From: an uncultured Armatimonadota bacterium | Lineage (GTDB): Bacteria > Armatimonadota > Armatimonadia > Armatimonadales > Armatimonadaceae | Direction: 5' to 3' | DNA length: 18,088 nt | Assembly: GCA_903924445.1 (NCBI GenBank) | Contig: CAIYBQ010000003.1 | Location: forward strand, 1-18,088 | Shown here: positions 1 through 7,349 of the stretch, piece by piece | How positions within the stretch are numbered: the first letter of the stretch is position 1 | How the letters are laid out: the number at the start of each line of letters is the position of its first letter | Program-made: the position numbers and the translations under genes | The notes under the pieces: model-generated | Told to the model about the DNA's origin: nothing | Seen by the model: only the letters and a program-made list of their open reading frames with translations | Database searches by the model: none

Positions 1-176
1 CGAACGGTACGCCCAATCATCATGCGGTTCTTGCGTGCTGTACGCATTTTGTCCATCGCTTTTGTAAGCTCTGGAGGCATCTGGAAACCGCCCATACCGC
101 CCTGCGCCATCACGGGACCGGTTACAAGGGCAGCCATCATCAACGTAGCTGCAATCATTAGTACTTTCTTCATCAT
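1..176 (-). CDS. Small secreted Met-rich protein, N-terminal part only (runs off left edge)
   Basis: Read on the minus strand from the ATG at 176, the frame stays open to the window edge (58 codons). It begins with a clear Sec signal peptide: MMKK, then a hydrophobic stretch (VLMIAATLMMAALVTG), then a VMA|QG cleavage site near residue 24. The mature part starts Gly/Met-rich (QGGMGGFQMPPEL) and turns basic (TKAMDKMRTARKNRMM). An excellent Shine-Dalgarno AGGAGAG lies just upstream of the double ATG and supports the start. It lies 71 bp downstream of the permease gene on the same strand and may be the last gene of that operon or have its own promoter. I do not recognise the family. A small periplasmic protein of the Spy/LTxxQ kind is possible, but too little is visible. 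The rightward frame that overlaps it has no signal of its own and is a shadow. Confidence 0.7.
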   Translation of the reverse strand, partial: MMKKVLMIAATLMMAALVTGPVMAQGGMGGFQMPPELTKAMDKMRTARKNRMMIGRTV

Positions 177-247
177 TACTCTCCTGTGTTGTTCAATCCG
201 ATTTGCGACGATTTCTGCCGCTTGTACATCAAGCAAACATCCAATGC

Positions 248-1531
248 CTACTCGTAGCGAAGTGCCTCTATAGGGGACAACTGGCTTGCCTTGAAGGCGG
301 GGTAGAACCCGAAGAACACGCCAACGACCGCTGAGAACGAGAATGCAAGCGCAACCGTTTCCATGGCCACATCCACGCGCCAGCCGTTTTGCTCAGAGAT
401 AAAGCTGCTTCCTGCGTAACCCAGCCCAACCCCGATCAGGCCTCCAACTAGGGAAAGGAAGAGGGCCTCGAGGAGGAACTGGCTCAAAATATCAGCCCGC
501 CGGGCACCGATAGCCTTACGGATACCGATTTCCCGTGTGCGCTCCGTTACCGAAACAAGCATGATATTCATGATGCCGATGCCACCAACCACCAGACTTA
601 CAATCGCGAGGTAGGTGATCAATGCACCAAAGGTCGACTGCTGCGCATCTTGTGTTGCCGCAAGGTCAGACTGGCTGAAAACCGTAAAGTCCGGCGCGCC
701 TGAATCCGCAATCTTGTGCTTACGCTTCAGGTTGGTTTCGATTTCAGCCTTTGTCTTGTCCATCAGGCTGGTCGACCGCGACTGAACGGTAATACTGTTG
801 ATGTTTTCCATGCCAAACAAGCGGCGCATCGCAGCGGTTACCGGAACATATGCGGCATCATCCGGGTTACGGAAACCCGTACCGCCCTTTTCTTTCAGAA
901 CACCGATGACATCAAAGGTCTGACCATTCACACGGACCTGTTTGCCAACGGGATCCGCACGGTCGAAAATGTCCTTAGCGACATTCGAGCCAAGAACGAT
1001 GACACGCTTGAGGGATCGCACTTCGGATTGATTGAAGAAGCGTCCCTTTGCAACCGGATGGTTCTGAACGGTCGGATAATCCTGACCGGTACCCGTTACA
1101 GACTTAGCATCGTTTTTATTCGCATACTTAATCGTGGCGTTACGGTTGACCGTCGGGACGACAGCCTTGACAGTCGGACAGTTACGGATGATGTAATCGG
1201 CATCTTCAAGCTTTAGCGTTGTGCTTGATCCGCCACCAAACGAAATGCCTCCCCGGCGTTGTGAGCCAGGGAAGACCGTCATCACGTTTGTACCAAGCTT
1301 TTGGATGCTTTCCGCAACCGCTGCCCGGGAACCTTCACCAATCGCGATTGCGATGATGACGGCTCCCACACCGATAATCACACCAAGCATCGTCAGGAAT
1401 GAGCGAAGCTTGTTGGCTCCAAGGCCGTTGAAGGCCATTTCGATGCTGACCCCAAAGGCTCCCATGCGGCTACCCGATGCGGGCGGCGCTGGTGGCTTGA
1501 CAGCCGGGGCAGTGGTTGTGGTGGATGCCAT
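248..1531 (-). CDS. MacB-type ABC transporter permease (FtsX fold)
   Basis: A 427-residue permease of the MacB/LolC type, with no ATPase domain. After a Pro/Ala-rich N-terminus comes a first membrane segment (about residues 44-65, FLTMLGVIIGVGAVI). A large MacB periplasmic core domain follows (about 70-290). The FtsX domain has three further membrane segments (ALITYLAIVSLVVGGIGIMN, LLEALFLSLVGGLIGVGLGY, VALAFSFSAVVGVFFGFYPA). The hallmark cytoplasmic loop SVTERTREIGIRKAIGARR and the C-terminal end KASQLSPIEALRYE are both present. I chose the ATG at 1531 over a farther in-frame start at 1624. It lies one base after the stop of the adaptor gene, the family similarity begins there, and the longer form would only add adaptor DNA read in another frame. 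Family members work with a LolD/MacB-like ATPase and a periplasmic adaptor. The adaptor is adjacent; the ATPase is not visible. Confidence 0.93.
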   Translation of the reverse strand: MASTTTTAPAVKPPAPPASGSRMGAFGVSIEMAFNGLGANKLRSFLTMLGVIIGVGAVIIAIAIGEGSRAAVAESIQKLGTNVMTVFPGSQRRGGISFGGGSSTTLKLEDADYIIRNCPTVKAVVPTVNRNATIKYANKNDAKSVTGTGQDYPTVQNHPVAKGRFFNQSEVRSLKRVIVLGSNVAKDIFDRADPVGKQVRVNGQTFDVIGVLKEKGGTGFRNPDDAAYVPVTAAMRRLFGMENINSITVQSRSTSLMDKTKAEIETNLKRKHKIADSGAPDFTVFSQSDLAATQDAQQSTFGALITYLAIVSLVVGGIGIMNIMLVSVTERTREIGIRKAIGARRADILSQFLLEALFLSLVGGLIGVGLGYAGSSFISEQNGWRVDVAMETVALAFSFSAVVGVFFGFYPAFKASQLSPIEALRYE

Positions 1532-1532
1532 G

Positions 1533-3335
1533 TTAACGGCGACCTCCGCCACCACCACCCATGCCACGCATTCCACCGCCACCAAATGGTGACCCACCGG
1601 CCGCCGCTGTCGGCGTCGGCTCAATCGTCTGAGTTACGACCTTGGCACCGTCGGCGACCGCATTACCATCACTGGACTTGATTTCTGTATAGTCATTACC
1701 AACCACACCTGGCTCAACCTTGATTTTCTTGAGCTTGACATCAATCAATGCATCCGGGTCGACAGCCGTTGGGTTCTTTGGATCTGCAGGAGCGGTCTTT
1801 CCACCCTCACCAATTTCCACAAACTTGCCATCGTTGTCTTCACGGACAGCCTCATTTGGCACACGAACAGCGCTGTCCGTCTTTTCCATCACGAACTCAC
1901 AGGTTGCATTCATCCCTGGCTTCAGCAATGCAAAAGTCGGAACAGAGTTGTCGACTTCAACACGAACGTGGACAGATGTAACGTTCTGCAAGACAACTGC
2001 CTGAGGGTCGATTCGGATAACTTTGCCTTCAAACGGCATCCCTGGATACGCCTCGATCGAAACATCCACGTTCTGGCCTTCCTCAACGGCAGCGATATCT
2101 GTTTCATCGACCGTTACATCGACATACATCTTGGATGTATCGCCGATTTGGAGGAGGTTTTGTCCAGTGGAGTTGATGCCCAGTGCGGATGCGATAATCG
2201 TGCCTTCCTCAGCGAACTTCTGAAGGACAACTCCGCCCATAGGTGCACGGATAATCGTCCTCGCCAAGCTCGTTTCGGCATTAAAGAGACCGGCCTGTGC
2301 ACGAGAGATCGTAGCTTTATTGGCATCGATGTCGAATTTACGAATGTCGTTGTTGATGAGCGCAGCGTTTGACTGTTCGATGGTCATTTCGGCACGCGCG
2401 AGAGCGGCTTTCGAAACTAGCAAGGATGACTCCGCTTCACGAACAGCATTTTCCCGGTTTTTCACATCGACTGCGCCAGCCTGCGCTTGCTCAAAAGCAG
2501 CTTTTGTCTGGGCGATGCGGGAATCGGCCGCCTCAACGGTGGACTTCAATTCCATGTCGATGGTGTCGACTTTGGTACGTGCAGACTGCTCGGATGCTTC
2601 GGTTACTTCGAGGTTGGCCTGTGCTGTGTCAACCGCCTGCTGGGAGACAAAACCCTTTCCGAGGAGGGATTTCTGACGCTCGAGGTTTAGTCCAGCGTTG
2701 CGTCGGTTGGCGACTGCTTGATCAAGCGTCGCCTTCGCAGCTGCGCGCTGCTGTTGCAGGGTCGCATCCAGTTGACGTCGGTTTGTTAGTGCTTGATCAG
2801 AGTTCGCTTTCGCACTGGCAATCGCGGCCTTGGTCAGCTCAGGTTGCGCATCCGATTGGAGCTTTGCTGTTTGAAGACGGGTCTCAGCAAGCTTTACGTT
2901 TGCCTTGGCCGAGAGCAATGCAGCCTGCGCATCTTTTACCGTAATGCCGCTCTGGCGAACCTGGAGCTCATAGTTCTTACCGGATTGCGCTTCACGCGCC
3001 TTGGCGCTGACTTCATCGGCCTTCGCATTGTTCAATGTCAACTGGACATCGAGTGGATCAATACGAGCCAGAATCTGGTCTTTCGTGACGCGTGAGCCGA
3101 CATCGACACCGAGGAATGCAAGCTCACCACCAGCGCGTGCCTTGATATCGACAACCTTCCATGCTTGGAGGGTTCCCGTGGCGCTAACGGTCTTCTTGAC
3201 CTCTCCCGTATCAACGGCGGTCAGCTTGTACTGTGTCTTGCCAGCGCCGGCGGTAGCGGATGTCTTTGACTTCCACCAGAATCCACCGCCAACCAGAACG
3301 ACTGCGGCGACTATTCCAATTACTTTTCGGTTCAA
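1533..3335 (-). CDS. MacA/HlyD-family periplasmic adaptor (membrane-fusion protein) with extended coiled coil
   Basis: A 600-residue adaptor anchored by one N-terminal membrane segment (residues about 4-20, VIGIVAAVVLVGGGFWW). Order of parts: first lipoyl half and barrel strands (about 35-95, TVSATGTLQAWKVVDIKARAGGEL); a very long Ala/Gln/Lys-rich helical region (about 98-345); second lipoyl half (RTIIRAPMGGVVLQKF); beta-barrel (MYVDVTVDETDIAAVEEGQ); membrane-proximal region; and a Gly/Met/Arg-rich tail (GGGGMRGMGGGGGGRR). MacA proteins are usually near 370-400 residues, so the excess is in the hairpin and the C-terminal insert. The start codon is TTG, preceded by GAGGTAG at suitable spacing; no ATG fits better. 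The stop is one nucleotide before the permease start, so the two are translationally linked. It should bridge the permease to an outer-membrane partner, which is not in this window. Confidence 0.92.
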   Translation of the reverse strand: MNRKVIGIVAAVVLVGGGFWWKSKTSATAGAGKTQYKLTAVDTGEVKKTVSATGTLQAWKVVDIKARAGGELAFLGVDVGSRVTKDQILARIDPLDVQLTLNNAKADEVSAKAREAQSGKNYELQVRQSGITVKDAQAALLSAKANVKLAETRLQTAKLQSDAQPELTKAAIASAKANSDQALTNRRQLDATLQQQRAAAKATLDQAVANRRNAGLNLERQKSLLGKGFVSQQAVDTAQANLEVTEASEQSARTKVDTIDMELKSTVEAADSRIAQTKAAFEQAQAGAVDVKNRENAVREAESSLLVSKAALARAEMTIEQSNAALINNDIRKFDIDANKATISRAQAGLFNAETSLARTIIRAPMGGVVLQKFAEEGTIIASALGINSTGQNLLQIGDTSKMYVDVTVDETDIAAVEEGQNVDVSIEAYPGMPFEGKVIRIDPQAVVLQNVTSVHVRVEVDNSVPTFALLKPGMNATCEFVMEKTDSAVRVPNEAVREDNDGKFVEIGEGGKTAPADPKNPTAVDPDALIDVKLKKIKVEPGVVGNDYTEIKSSDGNAVADGAKVVTQTIEPTPTAAAGGSPFGGGGMRGMGGGGGGRR

Positions 3336-3510
3336 ATCAGCTACCTCAAAACGTCTGAATCACCAGAGAACATCCACAAAATGGAGCTACTCCGGCACAT
3401 ACCCTTATTAAAACGCATTTATGTACAGGATGGTTCGACATTGTTTTGCAACATCCCTTACAAGCAATCGATGTAGAAGCCAGAATAACCTAAATGTGGC
3501 CTCAAAAATC
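3336..3510. other. Intergenic region upstream of the adaptor-permease operon
   Basis: About 175 bp without a gene lies between the adaptor start and the MarR terminator. It must hold the leftward promoter for the export operon. On the minus strand AT-rich patches such as TGTACATAAATG (about 3415-3426) and TTTTAATAAG could contain a -10 element. I could not assign a convincing -35/-10 pair, and there is no clear copy of the inverted repeat seen upstream of the MarR gene. Three GGATG/CATCC pentamers occur here although it is non-coding. Confidence 0.4.
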
Positions 3511-3537
3511 AAAAAAGCCCGGGATATGCCGGGCTTT
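3511..3537 (-). terminator. Rho-independent terminator of the MarR-family gene
   Basis: A perfect 9-bp stem, AAAGCCCGG (3514-3522) and CCGGGCTTT (3529-3537), encloses a 6-nt loop. The plus-strand A-run at 3511-3516 reads as a T-run immediately after the hairpin on the minus strand. It sits 21 bp past the stop codon of the MarR gene and so insulates that gene from the export operon. Read rightward it has no proper T-run. Confidence 0.9.
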
Positions 3538-3557
3538 GTCTTTATTGTGCGATGCGA

Positions 3558-4118
3558 CTAGAGCGAGCGCTTACGAACGCGTGCTCCACGTCGACTGGAT
3601 GCGATTTCAAGACTTGGATCTGCATCGTAGCCTTCCCGCGCAACAGGGGTAGGTCCAGCAAAGTTTGGACTAACGCGTGGGGAGAGCTGATTCGTCAATC
3701 GATCCAACAGCACTGTCAGAAGCTCGACTTCCTCATGCGTAAGCGCTTCCGCGGCCTTGGCAACACGTGCGAGACGGGCAGATGCTGCATCCGAAAGGAG
3801 CTCTTCCATTTCGGGAGTCAAACGCAGGCGGGAGATACGACGGTCGAGTGGATCCTGGATTCGTACAACGTTTCCAGCCTTCACCATTTTGTCAACCATC
3901 TGGGAGACAGCAGGAAGCTGAACATCCAAGGCCTTCGCAACATCAACCATCTTCGAATCTGGCAAACGGCCGATGACTTGCAGCAAGCGCAAATGGGATG
4001 CTGGCAGGGAGCGCATTTCTACATTCGCGGTTGGACGCAAAAAGATGCGGCTGCTCGTGCGCATTGCACGGTCGAGCTCTTCGATCGGCGATTGACCTAT
4101 TTGTTCTCTAATGTTCAT
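3558..4118 (-). CDS. MarR-family winged-helix transcriptional regulator
   Basis: A 186-residue cytoplasmic DNA-binding protein. The winged helix-turn-helix is clear. SHLRLLQVIGRLPDSKMVDV (about 41-60) leads into the recognition helix LPAVSQMVDKMVKAGNVVR (about 68-86). The wing LDRRISRLRLTPEME (about 91-105) carries the DRR motif characteristic of MarR proteins. The C-terminal dimerisation helix (EEVELLTVLLDRL) is followed by a basic tail (SSRRGARVRKRSL) that makes it longer than the usual 140-150 residues. The ATG at 4118 has a modest upstream AGGGCAG. It is divergent from moxR across a region with an inverted repeat, and upstream of the adaptor-permease operon on the same strand, from which it is separated by a terminator. 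MarR proteins commonly autoregulate and control adjacent efflux genes in response to a small ligand; control of these neighbours is an inference here. Confidence 0.9.
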   Translation of the reverse strand: MNIREQIGQSPIEELDRAMRTSSRIFLRPTANVEMRSLPASHLRLLQVIGRLPDSKMVDVAKALDVQLPAVSQMVDKMVKAGNVVRIQDPLDRRISRLRLTPEMEELLSDAASARLARVAKAAEALTHEEVELLTVLLDRLTNQLSPRVSPNFAGPTPVAREGYDADPSLEIASSRRGARVRKRSL

Positions 4119-4156
4119 ATTCTGCCCTGTTCAACACTGACTACTTTCGGCACTCT

Positions 4157-4185
4157 TCAAAGATTACTGTATCAATTTATACAAT
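4157..4185 (+). promoter_or_regulatory. Predicted sigma-70-type promoter for moxR
   Basis: TTCAAA (4157-4162) and TACAAT (4180-4185) are separated by 17 bp. The -10 matches the consensus in five of six positions and the -35 in four. It points to moxR, about 50 bp downstream. The -10 box lies inside the right arm of the inverted repeat, which would allow repression by a dimeric regulator. Confidence 0.5.
4166..4185. promoter_or_regulatory. Inverted repeat, candidate MarR operator
   Basis: The sequence ACTGTAT-CAATTT-ATACAAT forms an inverted repeat with 7-bp arms, six of seven positions matching, around a 6-bp spacer. The core TGTAT...ATACA is perfect. Size and AT-rich symmetry fit MarR-family operators. 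It lies 48 bp from the MarR start and 51 bp from the moxR start, so one site could control both divergent genes. Binding by this regulator is inferred. Confidence 0.55.
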
Positions 4186-4235
4186 GTCTAGATGCGGAAC
4201 AAAACTAGTTACAGGAAAAATGCTAGACTTTTGTT

Positions 4236-5198
4236 ATGTCAACCGAAAAGTCAGATAATTCCACCAGTGTTCGCAGCCGTATTGATGCAATCCGTGCACG
4301 CGTCGAAACCGTCATTGTTGGAAAGCGTGACATCGTCAACCATGCACTTTGCGCCATCCTCACAAATGGTCACATCCTTATCGAAGACACCCCAGGTGTT
4401 GGCAAGACAACATTGGCAAAGGCATTGGCGACCGCACTGGGCTGCGACATCCGACGCATACAGTTCACACCTGACCTTCTTCCAGCCGATGTAACCGGCT
4501 CGTCCATCTTCAACTCAACATCGCGTGACTTCGAATTCCGGCCAGGTCCCGTGTTTACCCAGGTTCTCCTTGCTGATGAGATCAACCGCGCTACGCCAAA
4601 AACGCAAGCAGCCCTTCTGGAATGTATGGAAGAACGTCAAGTAACCGTGGATGGCATTACGTATCCAGTACCGGCGCCATTCTTTGTTATCGCGACGCAA
4701 AACCAAATCGAACACGCTGGAACCTTTCAGCTCCCGGCGGCACAGCTGGACCGCTTTCTGATGCGTGTGCACATGGGCTACCCATCGGCGGCCGACGAAA
4801 TCGCGATTCTGACCAGCCAGCAGTCGGCAAACCCCATCGATACATTGCAGCCGGAGTCAAACGCAGCCGAGATATCGACGCTGCAAGCCCATGTTCGCAA
4901 CATACACGTCGACCCAAGCATCCATGCATATATCGTTGCACTCGTCGGTGCGACACGCTCGGATGTACGCATCGATATCGGTGGCTCCCCGCGTGGCTCG
5001 CTGGCTTTGCTTCATGCAGCACAAGCCTGGGCGGCGATGGCCGGGCGGAACCACGTAATCCCGGATGATGTGAAGGCTTTGGCCATCCCAATCCTTGCAC
5101 ACCGCATCAGCCTGAGTGGCGATGCGTTTGCAAAGGGGATGACCGAGCGCGATGTCCTTACGAGTATTCTTTCGAGCGTTGCTGTTCCTAAAGCCTGA
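4236..5198 (+). CDS. MoxR-family AAA+ ATPase
   Basis: A 320-residue cytoplasmic AAA+ ATPase of the MoxR branch, thought to act as a chaperone that activates partner (often VWA-domain) proteins. Visible motifs are Walker A DTPGVGKTT (51-59), Walker B VLLADEINRA (110-119), sensor 1 FFVIATQN (149-156), the MoxR signature around GTFQLPAAQLDRFLMR, and the sensor-2 region GGSPRGSLAL. Length is normal for the family. The start ATG at 4236 has only a weak, distant purine stretch upstream (CAGGAAAAA, about 16 nt away). The usual MoxR neighbours (DUF58 and VWA proteins) are absent. Instead a TatD-type hydrolase follows after 6 bp. The substrate is therefore unknown. Confidence 0.93.
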   Translation: MSTEKSDNSTSVRSRIDAIRARVETVIVGKRDIVNHALCAILTNGHILIEDTPGVGKTTLAKALATALGCDIRRIQFTPDLLPADVTGSSIFNSTSRDFEFRPGPVFTQVLLADEINRATPKTQAALLECMEERQVTVDGITYPVPAPFFVIATQNQIEHAGTFQLPAAQLDRFLMRVHMGYPSAADEIAILTSQQSANPIDTLQPESNAAEISTLQAHVRNIHVDPSIHAYIVALVGATRSDVRIDIGGSPRGSLALLHAAQAWAAMAGRNHVIPDDVKALAIPILAHRISLSGDAFAKGMTERDVLTSILSSVAVPKA

Positions 5199-5204
5199 CA
5201 CAAC

Positions 5205-5987
5205 GTGATCGATACACATTGCCATCTAAACACTGAGCCACTCTGGTCTGAACGCGAACATTGGAAGCATACGCTGAGCTTGCTCGATGCGGTTATCGTC
5301 GTAGGGTTTGACCGCATCTCCAGCGAGCGGGCGATGGTTCTTGCACAGCAAAACGCAAATGTCTACGCAGCAATTGGGTTTCATCCGGACAGCGCCCTTG
5401 AATGGAATGATGAGGAAGCGGCGTGGCTGAAAGCAGCCGCTCAGCTGGCAAAAGTGGTGGCGATCGGGGAAATCGGGCTTGATCTCTACCGCCGCCACGA
5501 CACAATTGATGCGCAGTGGGCTGCGCTCCGCGCGCAACAGGCCATCGCCCGTAGCGCCGGCCTCCCCGTGATTTACCACTGCCGCCCGACCGTGGACACA
5601 AACGATGCCTACGACATGCTGACACCTCAACTTATTGCTGAGGCTCCAGATGTGAAAGCAGTTGTCCACTGCTTTGGTGGAAGCAAAGAGAACGCTGCGG
5701 CTCTGTGGGATGCAGGGTTTTACACAGGCTTTGATGGACCCCTGACCTACAAAAAAAGCGTAGTGCTTCGCGAGATTGCTGCAGCGTGCCCGGCAGAATT
5801 AATGTTAGTCGAGACGGATGCACCCTATCTTTCCCCTGAGCCCCTGCGCGGAAAATTCCCAAACCTGCCGGAGCGTGTGCAGCTTGTTGCAGCAAAACTT
5901 GCGGAAATCAGGTCGATTCCCGTGGATGAATGCATCGTCCAAGTGGATAGCAATGCCCTCAAATTATTTTCTGGTATTGCGAGATAA
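5205..5987 (+). CDS. TatD-family metal-dependent hydrolase (deoxyribonuclease)
   Basis: A 260-residue TIM-barrel hydrolase with all expected metal ligands in order: the HxH pair H5 and H7 (DTHCHL), E89 (AIGEIGLD), H125 (IYHCRP), H155 (VVHCFGG) and D205 (LVETDAPYLSP). Characterised TatD enzymes are Mg-dependent 3'-5' DNases linked to DNA repair and fragmentation. The start is GTG at 5205, six bases after the moxR stop. There is no strong Shine-Dalgarno, so translation is probably coupled to moxR. The length is typical. The motif usually written HSR is HCR here, a minor variation. Confidence 0.92.
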   Translation: MIDTHCHLNTEPLWSEREHWKHTLSLLDAVIVVGFDRISSERAMVLAQQNANVYAAIGFHPDSALEWNDEEAAWLKAAAQLAKVVAIGEIGLDLYRRHDTIDAQWAALRAQQAIARSAGLPVIYHCRPTVDTNDAYDMLTPQLIAEAPDVKAVVHCFGGSKENAAALWDAGFYTGFDGPLTYKKSVVLREIAAACPAELMLVETDAPYLSPEPLRGKFPNLPERVQLVAAKLAEIRSIPVDECIVQVDSNALKLFSGIAR

Positions 5988-6002
5988 ACATTGATGCCAA
6001 TA

Positions 6003-6019
6003 TTGGGGAACATTCCCAA
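6003..6019. repeat. Imperfect palindrome containing GGAACATTCC
   Basis: TTGGGGA-ACA-TTCCCAA is a dyad with six of seven pairing positions and lies in the 58-bp gap before the M50B gene. Its core GGAACATTCC is identical to the core of two elements in front of the DUF1549 gene. It may be an operator, or GGAAC may act as a -35 element of the ECF sigma type. Either role is an inference. Confidence 0.4.
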
Positions 6020-6045
6020 CAAGCACAGCGGTAAGATTTAGCATC

Positions 6046-6810
6046 ATGGCAGCACGCTACACCAGTTACACACGGTCCAAGCCCGCTGCTTCAGCTGTGT
6101 CACGACTAATTCAACAGACCGGGTCGACCAAGGGGCCTCGCGGTAGTCAAACCGACCGTGCTCTCGTCGCAAGCCTAGTGGCAAGCCTTGTGTTGCATTT
6201 CATCCCTGGCGTCCACTGGGTGACCTACCCACTCCGTCTCCTCGTGACATTTATTCATGAAGGCAGTCACGCCCTGGCCACGATTCTGACAGGCGGCTCA
6301 GTCCATGCCATCAACATCGAACCCAACGGAAGTGGAATCACGCTTTCAGCGGGCGGCTTCAATCCCATCATCGCGAGTGCCGGCTACCTTGGCGCGACGC
6401 TTTATGGTGCATTCATACTGTGGATGCTGAGAAAAGGTGCGCACGGCTCCCGCCTCCTCGGCCTGACGGCTGTGTTTGTTGCACTTTCCACCGTCGGTGG
6501 ACTCTTGCATCCATTCACCCTCCTCACCGGTTTGCTAATCACCGCAGCCTTAATGGGCCTCGCGACAAAGCTGCCCCGCCATGCGGCCAACTGGGCAGCA
6601 TCGTTTGTTGGTGCGCAGTTCGCGATGAATGCATTGCTTGACCTGAATACACTCTGGGTGCTTTCGGTGTCGGATTCCACTCCCACGGATGCACAGAATA
6701 TGTTCAAGATGACAATGATTCCCGCGGGCTTCTGGGCCACCTTGTGGCTTGGGATGTCTCTCTGGATTCTGTGGAGAATGGTCATCCGACCCGCCGTTAA
6801 AAGTCGCTGA
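6046..6810 (+). CDS. M50B-like membrane zinc metallopeptidase
   Basis: A 254-residue integral membrane protein. After a hydrophilic, basic N-terminus (about 1-38) the first membrane segment is ALVASLVASLVLHFIPG. The next hydrophobic segment carries the zinc-binding HExxH sequence, here HEGSH at residues 71-75 (TFIHEGSHALATILTGG). The sequence then continues with NPIIASAGYLGATLYGAFIL and several further hydrophobic segments. NALLDLNTLW near residues 195-205 is a candidate for the third metal ligand. This arrangement matches the peptidase M50B-like family (HEGSHALA...LTGG), relatives of site-2 proteases. It is probably an intramembrane protease; the substrate is unknown. The ATG at 6046 has only a weak ribosome site. 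Its stop overlaps the start of the next gene (TGATG), so the two are co-translated. Confidence 0.8.
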   Translation: MAARYTSYTRSKPAASAVSRLIQQTGSTKGPRGSQTDRALVASLVASLVLHFIPGVHWVTYPLRLLVTFIHEGSHALATILTGGSVHAINIEPNGSGITLSAGGFNPIIASAGYLGATLYGAFILWMLRKGAHGSRLLGLTAVFVALSTVGGLLHPFTLLTGLLITAALMGLATKLPRHAANWAASFVGAQFAMNALLDLNTLWVLSVSDSTPTDAQNMFKMTMIPAGFWATLWLGMSLWILWRMVIRPAVKSR

Positions 6811-7349
6811 TGGTTCCATCTCGTCAAGCATCGACGGATTCAGAGTTTTACTTTCGTAAGGGCAAGATGCTCATTCTGTGCATCGGGTGCTTTCTTTTCG
6901 TCTCCTTGACCCTCCCTGCAATTCTTTTGTCCACGAAGTCGGGCATCGCCGGCATCTTGTTTCAAACAGTTTGGGTCACAGCTAACCTTCTCTTCTTTGG
7001 AACCGGATTTATCTGGACGCTTCGCGCTCTGATCAGCCCCAAAAAACCTGGATTGATCATTTCCGAATATGGAATTACGGACTATGCTTCAGCATTCAGC
7101 GCAGGATTTATCCCGTGGAGCTCTATCGAATCCATCATCGTTGGCCCCGTGGTAACGATAACCATTAAGAATGTCAAGACCAGCTTGCGTCATCTCCCAC
7201 CGGTTAGGCGCTGGTTTCAGTCCACAAATGTGGCCTTTTTTGGAGGAGTGATGTTCTCAGCGACATTACTCAATGCCACTATTTCCGAGCTCGAAACAGC
7301 CTTTGCAGATGGCTATGAACGCTATTCAGCAGGGGCATCCGGGGACTGA
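6810..7349 (+). CDS. STM3941-type membrane protein (PH-like domain)
   Basis: A 179-residue protein with two membrane segments near the N-terminus (about 20-41, MLILCIGCFLFVSLTLPAIL; about 48-73, around VTANLLFFGTGFIWTL). A soluble beta-rich domain follows and contains KPGLIISEYGITDYASAFSAGFIPWSSIE. The pattern of GLxIxxxGITDxSSxxSxGFIPW is the one I associate with the STM3941 family, a small membrane protein group of unknown function with a bacterial PH-like fold. The start ATG shares its A with the TGA stop of the M50B gene, so expression is coupled. The 3' end overlaps the convergent rarA gene by 28 bp. Function is not known. Coupling to a membrane protease suggests a partner or substrate relationship. 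Confidence 0.7.
   Translation: MVPSRQASTDSEFYFRKGKMLILCIGCFLFVSLTLPAILLSTKSGIAGILFQTVWVTANLLFFGTGFIWTLRALISPKKPGLIISEYGITDYASAFSAGFIPWSSIESIIVGPVVTITIKNVKTSLRHLPPVRRWFQSTNVAFFGGVMFSATLLNATISELETAFADGYERYSAGASGD

Noticed and set aside
22..273. Plus-strand open frame with a hydrophobic stretch at the left edge
   Set aside because: The minus strand here encodes a better supported signal peptide with a strong Shine-Dalgarno sequence; the plus frame only mirrors it and overlaps the 3' end of the permease.
2369..2944. Plus-strand open frame of 191 codons over the adaptor gene
   Set aside because: It is antisense to the repetitive coiled-coil part of the adaptor; the composition is odd and there is no recognisable domain.
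3552..4208. Plus-strand open frame of 218 codons over the MarR gene
   Set aside because: It reads through the antisense of a clear MarR domain and through the divergent promoter region.
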